Assembly: GCA_021018815.1 (NCBI GenBank)
Contig: JAITYX010000046.1
Coordinates: 834,001-898,000, forward strand
Direction of reading: 5' to 3'
Source: Talinum fruticosum
Taxonomy: Eukaryota; Streptophyta; Magnoliopsida; Caryophyllales; Talinaceae
Length of the DNA stretch: 64,000 bases
Shown: positions 54,400 to 64,000 of the stretch, one piece after another
Layout of the letters: every line of letters starts with the position of its first letter
How positions within the stretch are numbered: position 1 is the stretch's first letter
Notes under the pieces: model-generated
The model's database searches: none
Told to the model about the DNA's origin: nothing
The model's input: the letters and a program-made list of their open reading frames with translations, nothing else
Made by a program: the position numbers and the translations under genes

Positions 54400-56172
54400 C
54401 TCCCTTTACTGTGGTCCTTTTCGAGGAAGTAAACTTTTGGGAACCCATATCTGAATAACTTTAGGTTTGGTCCGATTCCGAGTCTTTCTTTTAGAGAACC
54501 GAGTCTCGTGTCTCTTTCTTTTGAAAAGCTTTTCTTTTATAAACTAGTGGAGATGGTTTTCTCCTGTAAGCTGGTGCAGGCTCAGTCCTCCTTTCATTCT
54601 TATGAATGGGACCGTGCTCAGCCTTCCTGAACTTCACGGTTCCGGAATCCTTTTGAAAAGTTCGAGTAGGAATTGGATTCCTCCTCTTTGTTAAAACCAA
54701 GTCCTTCTTTTACGAAGGAGACACATTGAGATCTTAAGAGCATATCAAGGTTTTCTAACCTTGAGTAAATTTTAAAACAAGCTCTTGAGACTCGTTGAGC
54801 TTTTGCTTCGGTTGCTCATTCTCTTTTCGAGTGACCCGGACTCGGTCTCATTAGGTTGAGCACTAGTCTTGAGTTCTCTTAGAGTAAGTCTCGGTTTTTC
54901 CAATTCATTTTTCAATGAGATGCTCTCGAAGTAATTGACTCAAGTTGTTCTTTAAACTAAGAAGAATCGGAATTGAACTTTTCTTCCAAAGTAAAAATAT
55001 ATTTGGCTAAATCAACTTTGGAGAATTTCGGAAGTATTCAATTACCTCCTGAGGATTTGTTTCCTCACTGTCCGAGTGATCCGAGTCCGACTCTGTTTCG
55101 GCTTCTCGGTCGAGAGTGCCAGTCGGACATTTTGAATCATCCGAGTCCTCATCGTCTTTTGATGAGTCTTCATCACTCCAAGTGGCCATCATAGCCTTTT
55201 TCTTCTTTCTGTCTCTCTTCCTTCGGGATAGTCTTTGACTATGTGTTCCTTGTCTGCCACATTCAAAACAGATCGAGTTCTTAGTGAAAGATAACTTTGA
55301 AGCGGAAGAATGTTTACCTTTTCTGTCCTTCTTGTCTTTCTTGTAGAACTCTTCTCTTGGCTTCTTATCCCATCTTTTATGCTTCATCATTCTTTTGAAG
55401 CCTCTAACAATGAGTGCCATGGGATCCTCTTCGAGTCGGAGGAACTCAGATTTGCTTCTCTGTTTTCTGTGGCCTTCGAGTGCAATGTTCTTTTTAATGC
55501 TGCCCTCTGCATCCTCCTCTTCCAGGTGGATCTCATGGGTGAGTAGCTTCCCAATGAGTTCGTCTGGCTTCAGTGAGGACAGGTTCCGACCCTCTTCAAT
55601 GGTTGTCACCTTGGGACCCCATCTTCTCTTGGGTAGACTTCGAGTATCTTTCCGCACATTTCCTCGTGGGAAATCTTTCTACCCAGAGATTTGAGATTGT
55701 TAGTAATCTTAGTGAAGCGGATGAACATCCGAGTGATGTTCTCTTCGGCACCATCTTGAACAGCTTGTACTTGTGAAGATATTTGCTTATCTTCGCTTGT
55801 CCGACCTGGCTTGTGCCTTCATAAGTGTTGACAAGCGTGTCCCACACTTCTTTGGCTGTGTCATAGGCTGACACTCGGTTGTATTCTTCTATGCTAATGG
55901 CGCACATCGGAATGTTCATCGCCTTGAAGTTCTCTCTAAACTTTTACGCTTCATCAGCGGTATACTCGGACTTTGTTTTGGGCAAGGGTCTTATTTCTTT
56001 CATCTTCATTGGAATGTAGTTCCCTACTTGTATGATGTTCCAAACATCTTCATCATGATCCAACAGGAAACATTCCCTAAGCTTCTTCCAGGTGAACGAA
56101 GTTAGATCCTTTGAATTCTAGTGGTCCGCTAGAAGATCTTCCTTCATTGAACTCTCCATTGTTCCGAGCCAT
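54400..56172 (-). pseudogene. E3 gag-like region, best preserved copy
   Basis: ATG at 56172 opens MARNNGEFNEGRSS. An open piece (55919-55596) gives MNIPMCAISIEEYNRVSAYD and EVWDTLVNTYEGTSQVGQAK; 55657-55007 (216 codons) continues KKRWGPKVTTIEEGRNLSSL, LLTHEIHLEEEDAEG and ALIVRGFKRMMKHKRWDKKP. The zinc knuckle starts CFECGRQG (about 55270) but a one-base change shifts its second half out of frame. An acidic Asp/Ser linker and a basic pre-protease segment (54700-54491) follow. It has the copia UBN2-like gag fold region plus CCHC knuckle. Confidence 0.82.
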
Positions 56173-56217
56173 TTGATCTTTAAACCTTTCGATGGTTAGA
56201 TCCTTTTTGAAAAGCTA

Positions 56218-56229
56218 GGCTCGATACCA
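56218..56229 (-). other. Primer binding site (E3)
   Basis: Minus strand TGGTATCGAGCC, three bases inside the 5' LTR end. Identical to the E1 site. Confidence 0.85.
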
Positions 56230-56231
56230 AT

Positions 56232-57714
56232 TGAAGGTTTGCTCTTGGAGAGACAAAGTCACCCTAGAGGGGGTGAATAGGGTGATTGGGAAATTTAAAC
56301 AAGTAATGGAAGAATAAGACTAGACAACACTCGAGGAGAGTTTGAGTTTAGATTGAACTCAGAAAAGTACTAACTCATAAAGTTATGTGGAAACCCTCAT
56401 GGGGCGAAAAACCACGATCGGTGCTAATATAAGCACCAAGTCAAATCCACTATTTTGAATCCACAAAATACAATAGAAAGACTCAACCAAAATTGCTCCC
56501 TTAGACAATACCTTACAAGATTTTTCCTAGACTCGAAGTTGCCTTATCCGATATTGTACTTCCTAACTAAAATAACCTTTACGAGTTAGGGACAACCGAG
56601 CTGAGTTAACCTTTACAGCTCAATCAAGGGACCTTACTCAGAAAGTAAGAATGAGTGTTTGTAAACTAATTATAAGACCTTACAACTCGGAAAGATATTA
56701 AGTACGAGTTGGAGTTGTAAGTAGAAGATTGAGTATGAATACAATGACTTTTGCTTAAGTACGTGTATTGACAGTTGGTTTAGCAATCTTCACGTCTTTA
56801 GAGTTGGCTTCTATTTATATATAACCAAGCAGACTAGCCATTGTGACTATCTTCTAACTGGAAGTCCTTTGTGACCGTTGTGATGGTCTTTCCGAGTCAC
56901 TCGGAAAATATCCGTTGAGGTGTAATTGTTGGGCAACGGCTCTTGACTCCGTTGGAAGTCCCAATCCACTGGTGATGTCCGAAAAGTAGGGTGGAAACCA
57001 CCATTGAGCTTAGCATTGCAGATTTCCAGCTCGAAAGCAGACAACCACGACACGATTGTCCGGTCTTCGGTCGAGGTAGAAAAAGCCTTGTCTCGTCGGT
57101 GATTTGACAACTTGAAGCCGGTTACTTTGTATTTTAAAAATAGGATAGCCTCGTTTGAATAACCACAAAAGTAAATCAATTTGGTTCTCAAAGTATAAAA
57201 TACTTTGGTCCAAGATTAGACACGAGATAATAATTTAATTAAGATAATTAAGTGCATAATTATCCGAGTCCTAAAAGAGTGGAATTTTTGAGTCTAATAT
57301 CCATTATACTCAAATTCCATCTGAGTCGATCTAGAAGTAAAGCAAGTCGGATGAAGAACATCGAGTAGAGAGACTTGAACTAGACTACCAATGTTCAAAC
57401 CAAGCATGCTGACTTAGAAAGATGAATTAACACGAGTAATTCAATTTAACTTAGAACAAGAAGTCGAACTGAGTTTATGCACATTAGAGAGAATGTTTAA
57501 ACATGCAATATATTTGAGTGTTGTCCGAGTGACTCGGAACTATGTGTGAACATATGTAATGGTTTCGTAACACTCGGAAAAGATTCTGTATCACTCGGAA
57601 AAGTCTCTAAGACACTTAGAATGACTTGTAATGAAAACCTTATAAGAGATGAAGTCTTATACCTTATTCCTTGATGGAACTCAGAATGATGTATATGTAA
57701 AGTCCGAGTCTTCA
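56232..57714 (-). repeat. E3 5' LTR
   Basis: 1483 bp, TGAAGACTCGG...CCTTCA on the minus strand, followed by the target duplication TTACC at 57715-57719. TATA box at 56819-56811. Confidence 0.92.
56811..56819 (-). promoter_or_regulatory. LTR TATA box (E3 5' LTR)
   Basis: TATAAATAG on the minus strand in the family context; the promoter for genomic RNA of E3. Confidence 0.65.
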
Positions 57715-57719
57715 TTACC

Positions 57720-58254
57720 TACACTCAAAATGCACAAAAAAGCCGTTTTCCTTTATTCACCGTCGTCGCATCAAGAGATCCAGTGCTTGAGATCCAGATC
57801 AGCAGGTGAGGCAACCTGAGGGCATCAATTCGGCCATCGAACGGTTCTTTATTTTTATGTTTTTATTTCTTTCGTATTTTGGATTAAAGTTGTATCGCTT
57901 TTATTTCCTCCTCGCTTTTCTTTTCTTTTGCATTTATTTTCCTTTACCGTTTTCCTTTTATTTGCTTTTATTGCTTTCGTTCATGTTTGGTTTTATTAAT
58001 TTCGTTTCGCATTTGTGTGCTTGTGTTTAGTACTTTATTTTAATTCACTACTCAAAATAGTAATGGTCGTCTTCGGATGGGCGGAACGGAAGGATTTTTC
58101 CTACGTTTCGTACCCTCGCCCCGAATCCGATTCTCGGTTCTAACACCAATTGAGTCACTTTTAGCCTTTTTCGGTGTTAGTTTTCCCATACTAAGATCGG
58201 AAGAGCAAATTTTCATTTACGTTGTTGTTAGTTTTTCTTCCTTAAAAACTTATT
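57720..58254 (+). repeat. Gypsy LTR, second part
   Basis: Continuation of the LTR split by E3. It is T-rich, with no gene. A TGGTGACACC string at 58255-58264 may be the primer site that marks the LTR end. The end is uncertain because no CA is seen. Confidence 0.5.
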
Positions 58255-60019
58255 GGTGACACCTCTTTTTGTGCTTTATTTCTATTCAAATTGCATCTCA
58301 ATTTTTCGACTCGAGATAAATAAATTTAACCTTTTGAACCCGCCTGCCGGGCCAAAGGCTGCGACCGATTCCTTCAGCCATGACATATCATCGGCGCCCT
58401 AACCGCCAGGTGCTTCCTTCCGCCGGGACCGAGTGGTCGGTGGTCATGGCCTGGTCCGGATTAGCGTTTTCACACCGATCCGGCCCTCAAGCCTCAAGAC
58501 AGGCTTCATATTCTAAATTTATTTTATTTTATTCAGTTAAGAAATGACATCCCAAGAATTCTAAAAAAGATTCCTAAAATAAAATAATTAATAAAATGCC
58601 AATCAATTCAATTTAATCCATCTTTGACTCAATTTAATATAATTCGGAACTCTAAATAAGAGATTAATCCCCACCTTCAAACCTCATTTTCAAAACCCTA
58701 AAATCATTCTTAAAAAACTTTCTAAAACCTTACGCCAAACCAATTCGTGGGGAAGGTTGGTCCGATCCGACCCCGGTTCAGGGCGGCCGTCGGTCGTTGT
58801 TCCTACAATATCCGACCTAGAATTACCCTTCTTTTTACCATAGACCCTTAGTTGTTTAGGTGGTACTCTTCTCTCCATTTGCATGCTTGACATGAGTGTG
58901 GTTGTTTTTTAGTACTTAACCTTTTTTTTTGTGAGCCTTTAGAATAGGTTGGGTGTTAAATAACCCTTGCATGGGTGCAAAATAAAATACAATAATGAAC
59001 CTTCTTGAGTCGGTCCAATTTGTACATTTTAGCCAAAAGTCTAAATTTGCTTTTCCCTTTTAAGTCGAGTCCATTGATTGCATTTCCGAGTCGATCTAAA
59101 AAATCCTTAGTCTCGGCTTTTTTCCTTTTTGTCGATCACTGACCATAAGGCATAGTCGGCGCCAGCCTCCTCTTCTCGGTCAAGGAGGGTCCTGCCATGG
59201 GCCCCCTCCTCTCTTTGGTCAGTTTTAGGTTTGACTTTTGATGGTCGAGTGTGCTTGTTTGTTCTCTATTTTTTAAGTGAGTCCATTTTTGTAGTTAGCC
59301 AAAAGTAAAATTCATGTCAAATAGGTGAGGCTATTTTTGCATTTAAGCAAAAGTAAAATTCATCCCATATTGGTGAGTCTATTTTTGCATTTATTTAAAA
59401 GTAAAATTCATCACAAATAGGTGAGTCCATTTTTGCGTTCAGCCAAAAATTAAATTCTTCCAAAATAGGTGAGTCTATTTTTGCATTAGCCAAAAGTAAA
59501 ATTCATCTTAATTAAGAGAGTTCGTTTTTGCATTCATCTCTAGAGTAGAAATCTTTTCGTTTTTTCATTTTAGCCAAATCAAATTCATCCTAATTAGGAA
59601 AGTTAATGCATTAGCCAAATTAAATTCATCCCCATCTAAGTCATTTCGTTTCATCATTGCATTTCTTTAGTCGGTTTGCATTCTTTATGTGCATCCAAAT
59701 AAAGAGCATTCTTCTTCTTCTTCTTTTTCTAGTCTCTTTAGGCCTAGCGCATGAGTTTGTTCTACTCAAAAGCGAGTTTTCTTAGCATGGTCCTGAGCGG
59801 TTATCCTTTGGGTCACGAGAATAGGTAAGTCTAATTCAAGCTGGGTTTCGCCGAGTCCAAGCTCGAAAAGATTAGAGTGTTTCGAGTAGGTGGGGAGTCT
59901 AGTATCACAACTCCTCATTTTACACCTTAATCAACTCCGAGTGTGAGCAACTTTAGTGCTAGTAACACTGGTTCGATCAATCTTTCGTCATAGGGTAGTA
60001 CCAAAAATAATTCCCTCCA
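58255..60019 (+). other. Gypsy leader region
   Basis: No convincing gene. It has GC-rich patches (58370-58460, 59150-59215), AT-rich patches and a tandem array (59279-59640). It lies between the LTR and gag as the untranslated leader of a gypsy element. Confidence 0.5.
59279..59640 (+). repeat. Tandem array of about 48 bp units
   Basis: The unit GTGAGTCTATTTTTGCATT, AGCCAAAAGTAAAATTCATC, then a short AAATAG end recurs at about 59279, 59326, 59373, 59421 and 59469, with three more degraded, shorter units to 59640. Units drift progressively. Confidence 0.85.
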
Positions 60020-61130
60020 ATGGATGAAGAACCATAGCTATCTCCCATTATTACCTTGCTCAACGAATCCTCAGCTAAGATGGAAGCCCGAATTTAGGCT
60101 CAAGACAAGAAAATAGAGTCCATATCCAAAACTCTTGATGTTATCCTAAAGACTCGTCAGGAAAATAAGAAGGGAGGAGAAGAAGAAGCTTGACCACCAC
60201 CTAATGTTCCACCACTTAATGGTCCACCACCTCAAGTTTCACTTCAACCCCTTCTAGAAACCGGTCCCGAGCCTAAGCATGATCCACATATAGATTAGAT
60301 AGAAAGGATGTTTTAAGGGATTCACTAATATGACCGCACGGGGATTCATTTGAATCCCTAAAAGAAAGCTACTCCCAAAATTTACCATGCCGGATAACAA
60401 ATTTCATGGTTTCGAAAATCCCCATCATCATGTTCGCAACTTCATAGGAGCAATGACTCCTAATAATGTACTCGAAGACACGTACCACATCAATTTCCCT
60501 TGGACATTTATGAAGTGGTATAATGCAGTTGACCCACGCAAGGTCACTAATTGGATTGATATTTGTAAGGCATTCTTACACCAATACTCCCACAACACCG
60601 ATCTCCCTATCGCACTCCGAGATTTAGAACCGATCAAACAAAGGAAAAAGAGAGCTTCATCGAATTTCTTACAAGATGGAGGGCAAAGGCTGCCCATATG
60701 GTAGACCAACCTTCCGAGAAGGATCAAGTCGGAATCATCGTGAAGAACCTTCGAACCACATATAATCAACACTTGAAGTTCCCACCATTCATGAGCTTCA
60801 TTGCGCTTAGGTATGCGGGTATTGATCGAGGAAGAGATGTCCGCCTAGACCACAAAAGTTGTGATTGGTTATAGAGGTAACTATAAAAATAAAGACAAGA
60901 AAAACTCTAATATGGGAAATACCAGTAGAGGTGCATATGTCAATGCCCTTGATACGTATACCGACTACACTTCTATAAATACAACCTACACTTAATCCCT
61001 TGACCACTTACTATCAAAAGGAAAAATTGAGTTACCACCCGTAAGAGCTAAATCTGAAACCATGAAATAGTTAAAAAATTGTAAGTACCATCATGCACGA
61101 GGACATAATACGAAACAATGTTAGACCTTT
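60020..61130 (+). pseudogene. Gypsy gag
   Basis: A candidate ATG at 60020. The retrotransposon gag domain is in 60387-60704 (MPDNKFHGFENPHHHVRNFI, TFMKWYNAVDPRKVTNW, LHQYSHNTDLPIALRDLEPI) and continues in the next frame with FIEFLTRWRAKAAHMVDQPS and KDQVGIIVKNLRTTYNQHLK. A zinc-knuckle variant of plant Tat/Athila type, CKYHHARGHNTKQC, lies at 61082-61123. Stops and at least two frameshifts. It forms the particle in the intact family. Confidence 0.82.
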
Positions 61131-62150
61131 AAGAACAATCAGAGAGCATGTTCCGCAATGGTCAACTTCCTCTTCCTAAGGATACTTAAAAACCCAATAA
61201 TAATAAGAATCCATTTGGAAAAACCGTAGTTATCTTTTCTTAACCTATTCCATGTCAATGGGATCCTTTTATCCTCATTCAAGACATTGATGAACCCAAA
61301 TCATTAGCTTACCTCCTCTATACTCGAAGTAAACAGATTATGGGTAAGCGATGAAGAGGGTGTCTACGAGAGACTAAAGAGGACAGTGATGACAACTTCG
61401 GGGCACACAACCCTTAGAAAATGATGACTTTTGGGGTGGACAAAAATATCTCGAAATCCAGTTCCGACTAGATCTGGACCATACAACATATGAACGGGTC
61501 CACAATAGACTCAAGGATCCCCAAAAGATAACGAAATTGCTAAAGAAGAAGACCCAATCCTTAGATAGTTTCAAAAACTCAAAGCTGATATTTCTATATG
61601 GCAACTCATATCTGCCTCTCAAAAGCATAGACAATCCTTGATCGACACACTTAGTAAGATTAAGGTCTCTCCTAAAATCACACCTGAAGAGGTAATAGGA
61701 TTAGTCAATGCTGGGGATGGGACCATTACTTTCGACAAGAAAAAACTTACATGAAGAAGGCATTGCACGTAACAATGCCCTTTATTTGACTATAACTTGT
61801 ATCAACAAGCTCTTACCCTTAACCCTAGTAGACAACGAGTATGTGGTAAATGTCTACCCTTAGAGGATTGCTAAAAGGTTAGGCATCAAATAGCAACAAC
61901 TCTCCAAGAAAACTATTCACCTTCGAGCTTATGTCAATTCTATAAGAACAGTTTTAAGGACGGTGACTCTCCCCATCAAGGTTGGGCCAGTGGTGAAGAA
62001 CATCGATTTCCAAGTCCTAGACATCCCCGCTACCTTTAACCTTCTTCTAGGACACCCTTGGCTACATGACCACCAGGCAGTGCCTTCCACACTCGCACCG
62101 AGAAAATTAAAATGATTTTCAAAGGTCGGTGGTAACTATTAAAGGGTGTA
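61131..62150 (+). pseudogene. Gypsy protease region
   Basis: After a damaged gag-pol spacer, 61790-62100 reads LTLVDNEYVVNVYPQRIAKR and then PATFNLLLGHPWLHDHQAVP. In the family the active site is VDNGS; here DNEYV, so the catalytic Gly-Ser is lost. LLLGHPWL is the usual end of the retropepsin. Several stops. Confidence 0.65.
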
Positions 62151-63200
62151 ATCTTTTTGGCACCATTACTTCTAAAGAGTTCTGTCGTCAAAAGTGAGCA
62201 TGATGCTCACGATGAAGAATTATATGGCTTTGAAACCATAACTGTTGTGGAATGAAGCACCTTTTAACTTCAATCCTTATACTAACCCTAGTGCCCACTC
62301 GATGTTGAGGAATAATGGGTGTTCTCCTGGCCTAGCTATAAGTCGAGGGCCATACCACCCAATTTATCTACCCTTTGAACCCACACACAATCATAAGTTT
62401 TTTTAGGCTACTATCCAACTGCTAAGGAAGTGGCCCAAGTTAAGTGGGTAACACAAGCCAAGAGGACTCGCACCACTAAAAGTCCGCTCCACAAAGCCCT
62501 ATCCTCGCACCTTAAATAGGCGGTTTCTAAAAGAAGGGATTACTTCCCTTACTATGGTTTTCCTAAGCCTTATGACCTGAAGGAAAAGGGCATCCTGGTC
62601 CCAGGATTAGAGATCTTCAATGACCGCCGGATGCTAGAAAAAGAGGCACCCTACCTTCTTAAAAAGAACAATCTACCAAAGACTGGACAAATCTGGTAGA
62701 AAGAAACATATTCAGGCTGCTATTTGGATAAGACAAACGCTTAGAGGGGATTCAGTTTCGGTACATGTCCTAAGCCATGTCGCCACCGAAGTTTGACCCC
62801 TCGAGGTTCATCATCGATGTTCAAAAAGAAGGGTCCAAGCATACCCAAGACTGGATTGACACTGAAGAGGGCCAAGAGTTTACCCTTATCTTAGGAAAGC
62901 AGTCTATTTCTAAGTCCAGGGCTAGGGCCAATTTATCTTTTTCTAATTCTCGTTTGTTCATCTTCTAATTCTGCTATTTCTATTTCCAAGTCTAATGCAC
63001 TCCTTTCCTCATTCAATAAGATGAATTGTTCTACTTACTCTTTACGACCTTTTATTTTCGATTGTTTTGCCTCTAATGATGAACATGAACTCCCTAAATA
63101 GCTAAAAAGTGATGGAAGATCATGAATATCGCTTACCAATTATAGAGGAAAAGATAACTATAAATTTAAGATCACCGGATTAACCCCAAGAGGTAATGAT
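62151..63200 (+). pseudogene. Gypsy protease-RT linker
   Basis: Matches 28400-29500 of the other gypsy copy: EHDAHDEELYGFET-like sequence near 62200, and an open piece at 62777-62968 (PPKFDPSRFIIDVQKEGSKH, DWIDTEEGQEFTLILGKQSI). Broken elsewhere. Confidence 0.65.
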
Positions 63201-64000
63201 TGGGAAAACTCTAAGTCCGGAAGAGCGAAGCACTTTACTTCACTCCTTATAGAGTTTATAGATGTCTTTGATTGGTCTTACAGAGACATGCAAGGATAGA
63301 TCCTAGTATAGCGAAACATAAAATTCCGCTCTATGAAGATGCTCGAACCGATTAAGCATAAGATTAGGTGGATGAAACCCGAATGGGCCTTAAAGATTAA
63401 GAAAGTGGTTAGAAGCAGCTAGAAGTCGGGTTCATTAGAGGAGTCCACTACCCTCAATGGGTAGCAAATGTGGTACCAATCCCAAAGAAAGACAAAAGGG
63501 TCAAAATGTGCATCGACTTGAGGGATCGTAATAAGGCTAGTAGCAAGGACAACTTACCTTTTCCTCGCATAGACATCTTAGTTGACAATACGGCTGGCCA
63601 TGCTCTCCTCTCATTCATGAATGGTTATGCTCGGGGTACAACTAGGTGAAAATAGCCGAGGAAGACATGGAGAAAATGACCTTCATCACTCAATGGGGAA
63701 CGTATTGTTAAGTGGTAATGCTTTTTGACTTAAGAATATTAAAGCTACGTATCAAAGAACAGACCACAACCTTGTTGCACGACATGATACACAAAGAGGT
63801 TCAAGTCTACGTTATCGATCGACATGATTATCAAATCCAAGGATAGGGCAAGACACATACCTAACTTTAGAAAGTTCTTCGAATGACTATGAAAATATAA
63901 CATGTGCCTTAACCCTCGGAAGTGTTCCTTTGGAGTAACCTCGGACAAGCTGTTAGGATATGTAGTCAAACTTACAAGAATAAAAGTTGATCCATCCAAG
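63201..64000 (+). pseudogene. Gypsy reverse transcriptase, cut by the window end
   Basis: YPQWVANVVPIPKKD, VKMCIDLRDRNKASSKDNLP, ILVDNTAGHALLSFMNGYAR and EDMEKMTFITQWGTYC follow in order (63460-63710). The catalytic block near 63805 is scrambled (VYVIDRHD), and the thumb continues to the end of the window. Same family as 29640-30130. Confidence 0.8.

Larger units (their letters stand above)
48636..57714 (-). mobile_element. E3: Ty1/copia copy of the E1 family, RT deleted
   Basis: 9079 bp in minus orientation with both LTRs and a perfect TTACC target duplication (48631-48635, 57715-57719). Order on the minus strand: LTR, primer site, gag, protease, integrase front half, RNase H, spacer, ORF3, polypurine tracts, LTR. 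The integrase end and all of RT are missing, so it cannot copy itself without help from a relative. It inserted into a gypsy LTR. Confidence 0.93.

Noticed and set aside
58690..58893. 67-codon minus-strand ORF in the gypsy leader
   Set aside because: No recognised motif, no matching ORF in another copy, composition like surrounding leader.
59279..59640. CRISPR-like repeat
   Set aside because: Direct head-to-tail drifting units without spacers, in plant repeat DNA.

Overview
This window looks like flowering-plant repeat DNA, probably pericentromeric or other heterochromatin. It holds no host gene, rRNA or tRNA gene that I can support. Everything recognisable is transposable-element sequence, mostly decayed and nested. 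The evidence for a plant is: Ty1/copia elements with a tRNA-Met type primer site and an extra ORF behind pol (Sirevirus-like); Ty3/gypsy elements of Tat type with a second RNase H and antisense plant-mobile-domain genes; a CACTA element with Transposase_24 and Ulp1-like genes; and a BED-finger hAT transposase of the RICESLEEPER kind.

Layout. 1-10705: copia copy E1 (+), cut by the window start, nested in the 5' LTR of copia copy E2. 10706-21896: E2 (+), itself split by a solo LTR (15873-17344, target duplication TACTC). 21897-28290: minus-oriented gypsy debris: a plant-mobile-domain (PMD) gene fragment, an LTR with a primer site on one side and a polypurine tract on the other, then two genes that run antisense to the element (PMD 23733-26109; a second gene, 'gene B', 26619-28050). 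28290-47709: a plus-oriented gypsy pol with dual RNase H, followed by antisense copies of the same two genes (gene B 34649-33077; PMD 46938-44399) and a polypurine tract. Between these two genes sits a 9.2-kb CACTA element (34823-44036), which holds a 4.7-kb hAT element (35735-40424). 47710-58254: a gypsy LTR split by copia copy E3 (48636-57714, minus strand, target duplication TTACC). 58255-64000: leader, gag, protease and start of the RT of another gypsy copy.

How the parts relate. E1, E2, E3 and the solo LTR are one copia family. All three full copies have gag-pol followed by a non-pol ORF3, and a TATA-like box precedes ORF3 in each. E3 has lost the end of integrase and all of RT, apparently by a short-homology deletion. 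The gypsy copies carry PMD and gene B in reverse orientation between pol and the 3' LTR; at least three of these four gene copies have a TATA box of their own. The hAT element landed in the catalytic-cysteine motif of the CACTA element's Ulp1-like protease.

The most noteworthy points are the antisense two-gene module of the gypsy family and its mirror arrangement around one pol, the possible internal promoter of the copia ORF3, and a recurrent CTCGTAA motif in E1 that replaces CTCGGAA/CTCGAA of the sister copies and may be an assembly or base-calling artefact. All coding features have stops or frameshifts, so coordinates mark homology blocks rather than working ORFs.
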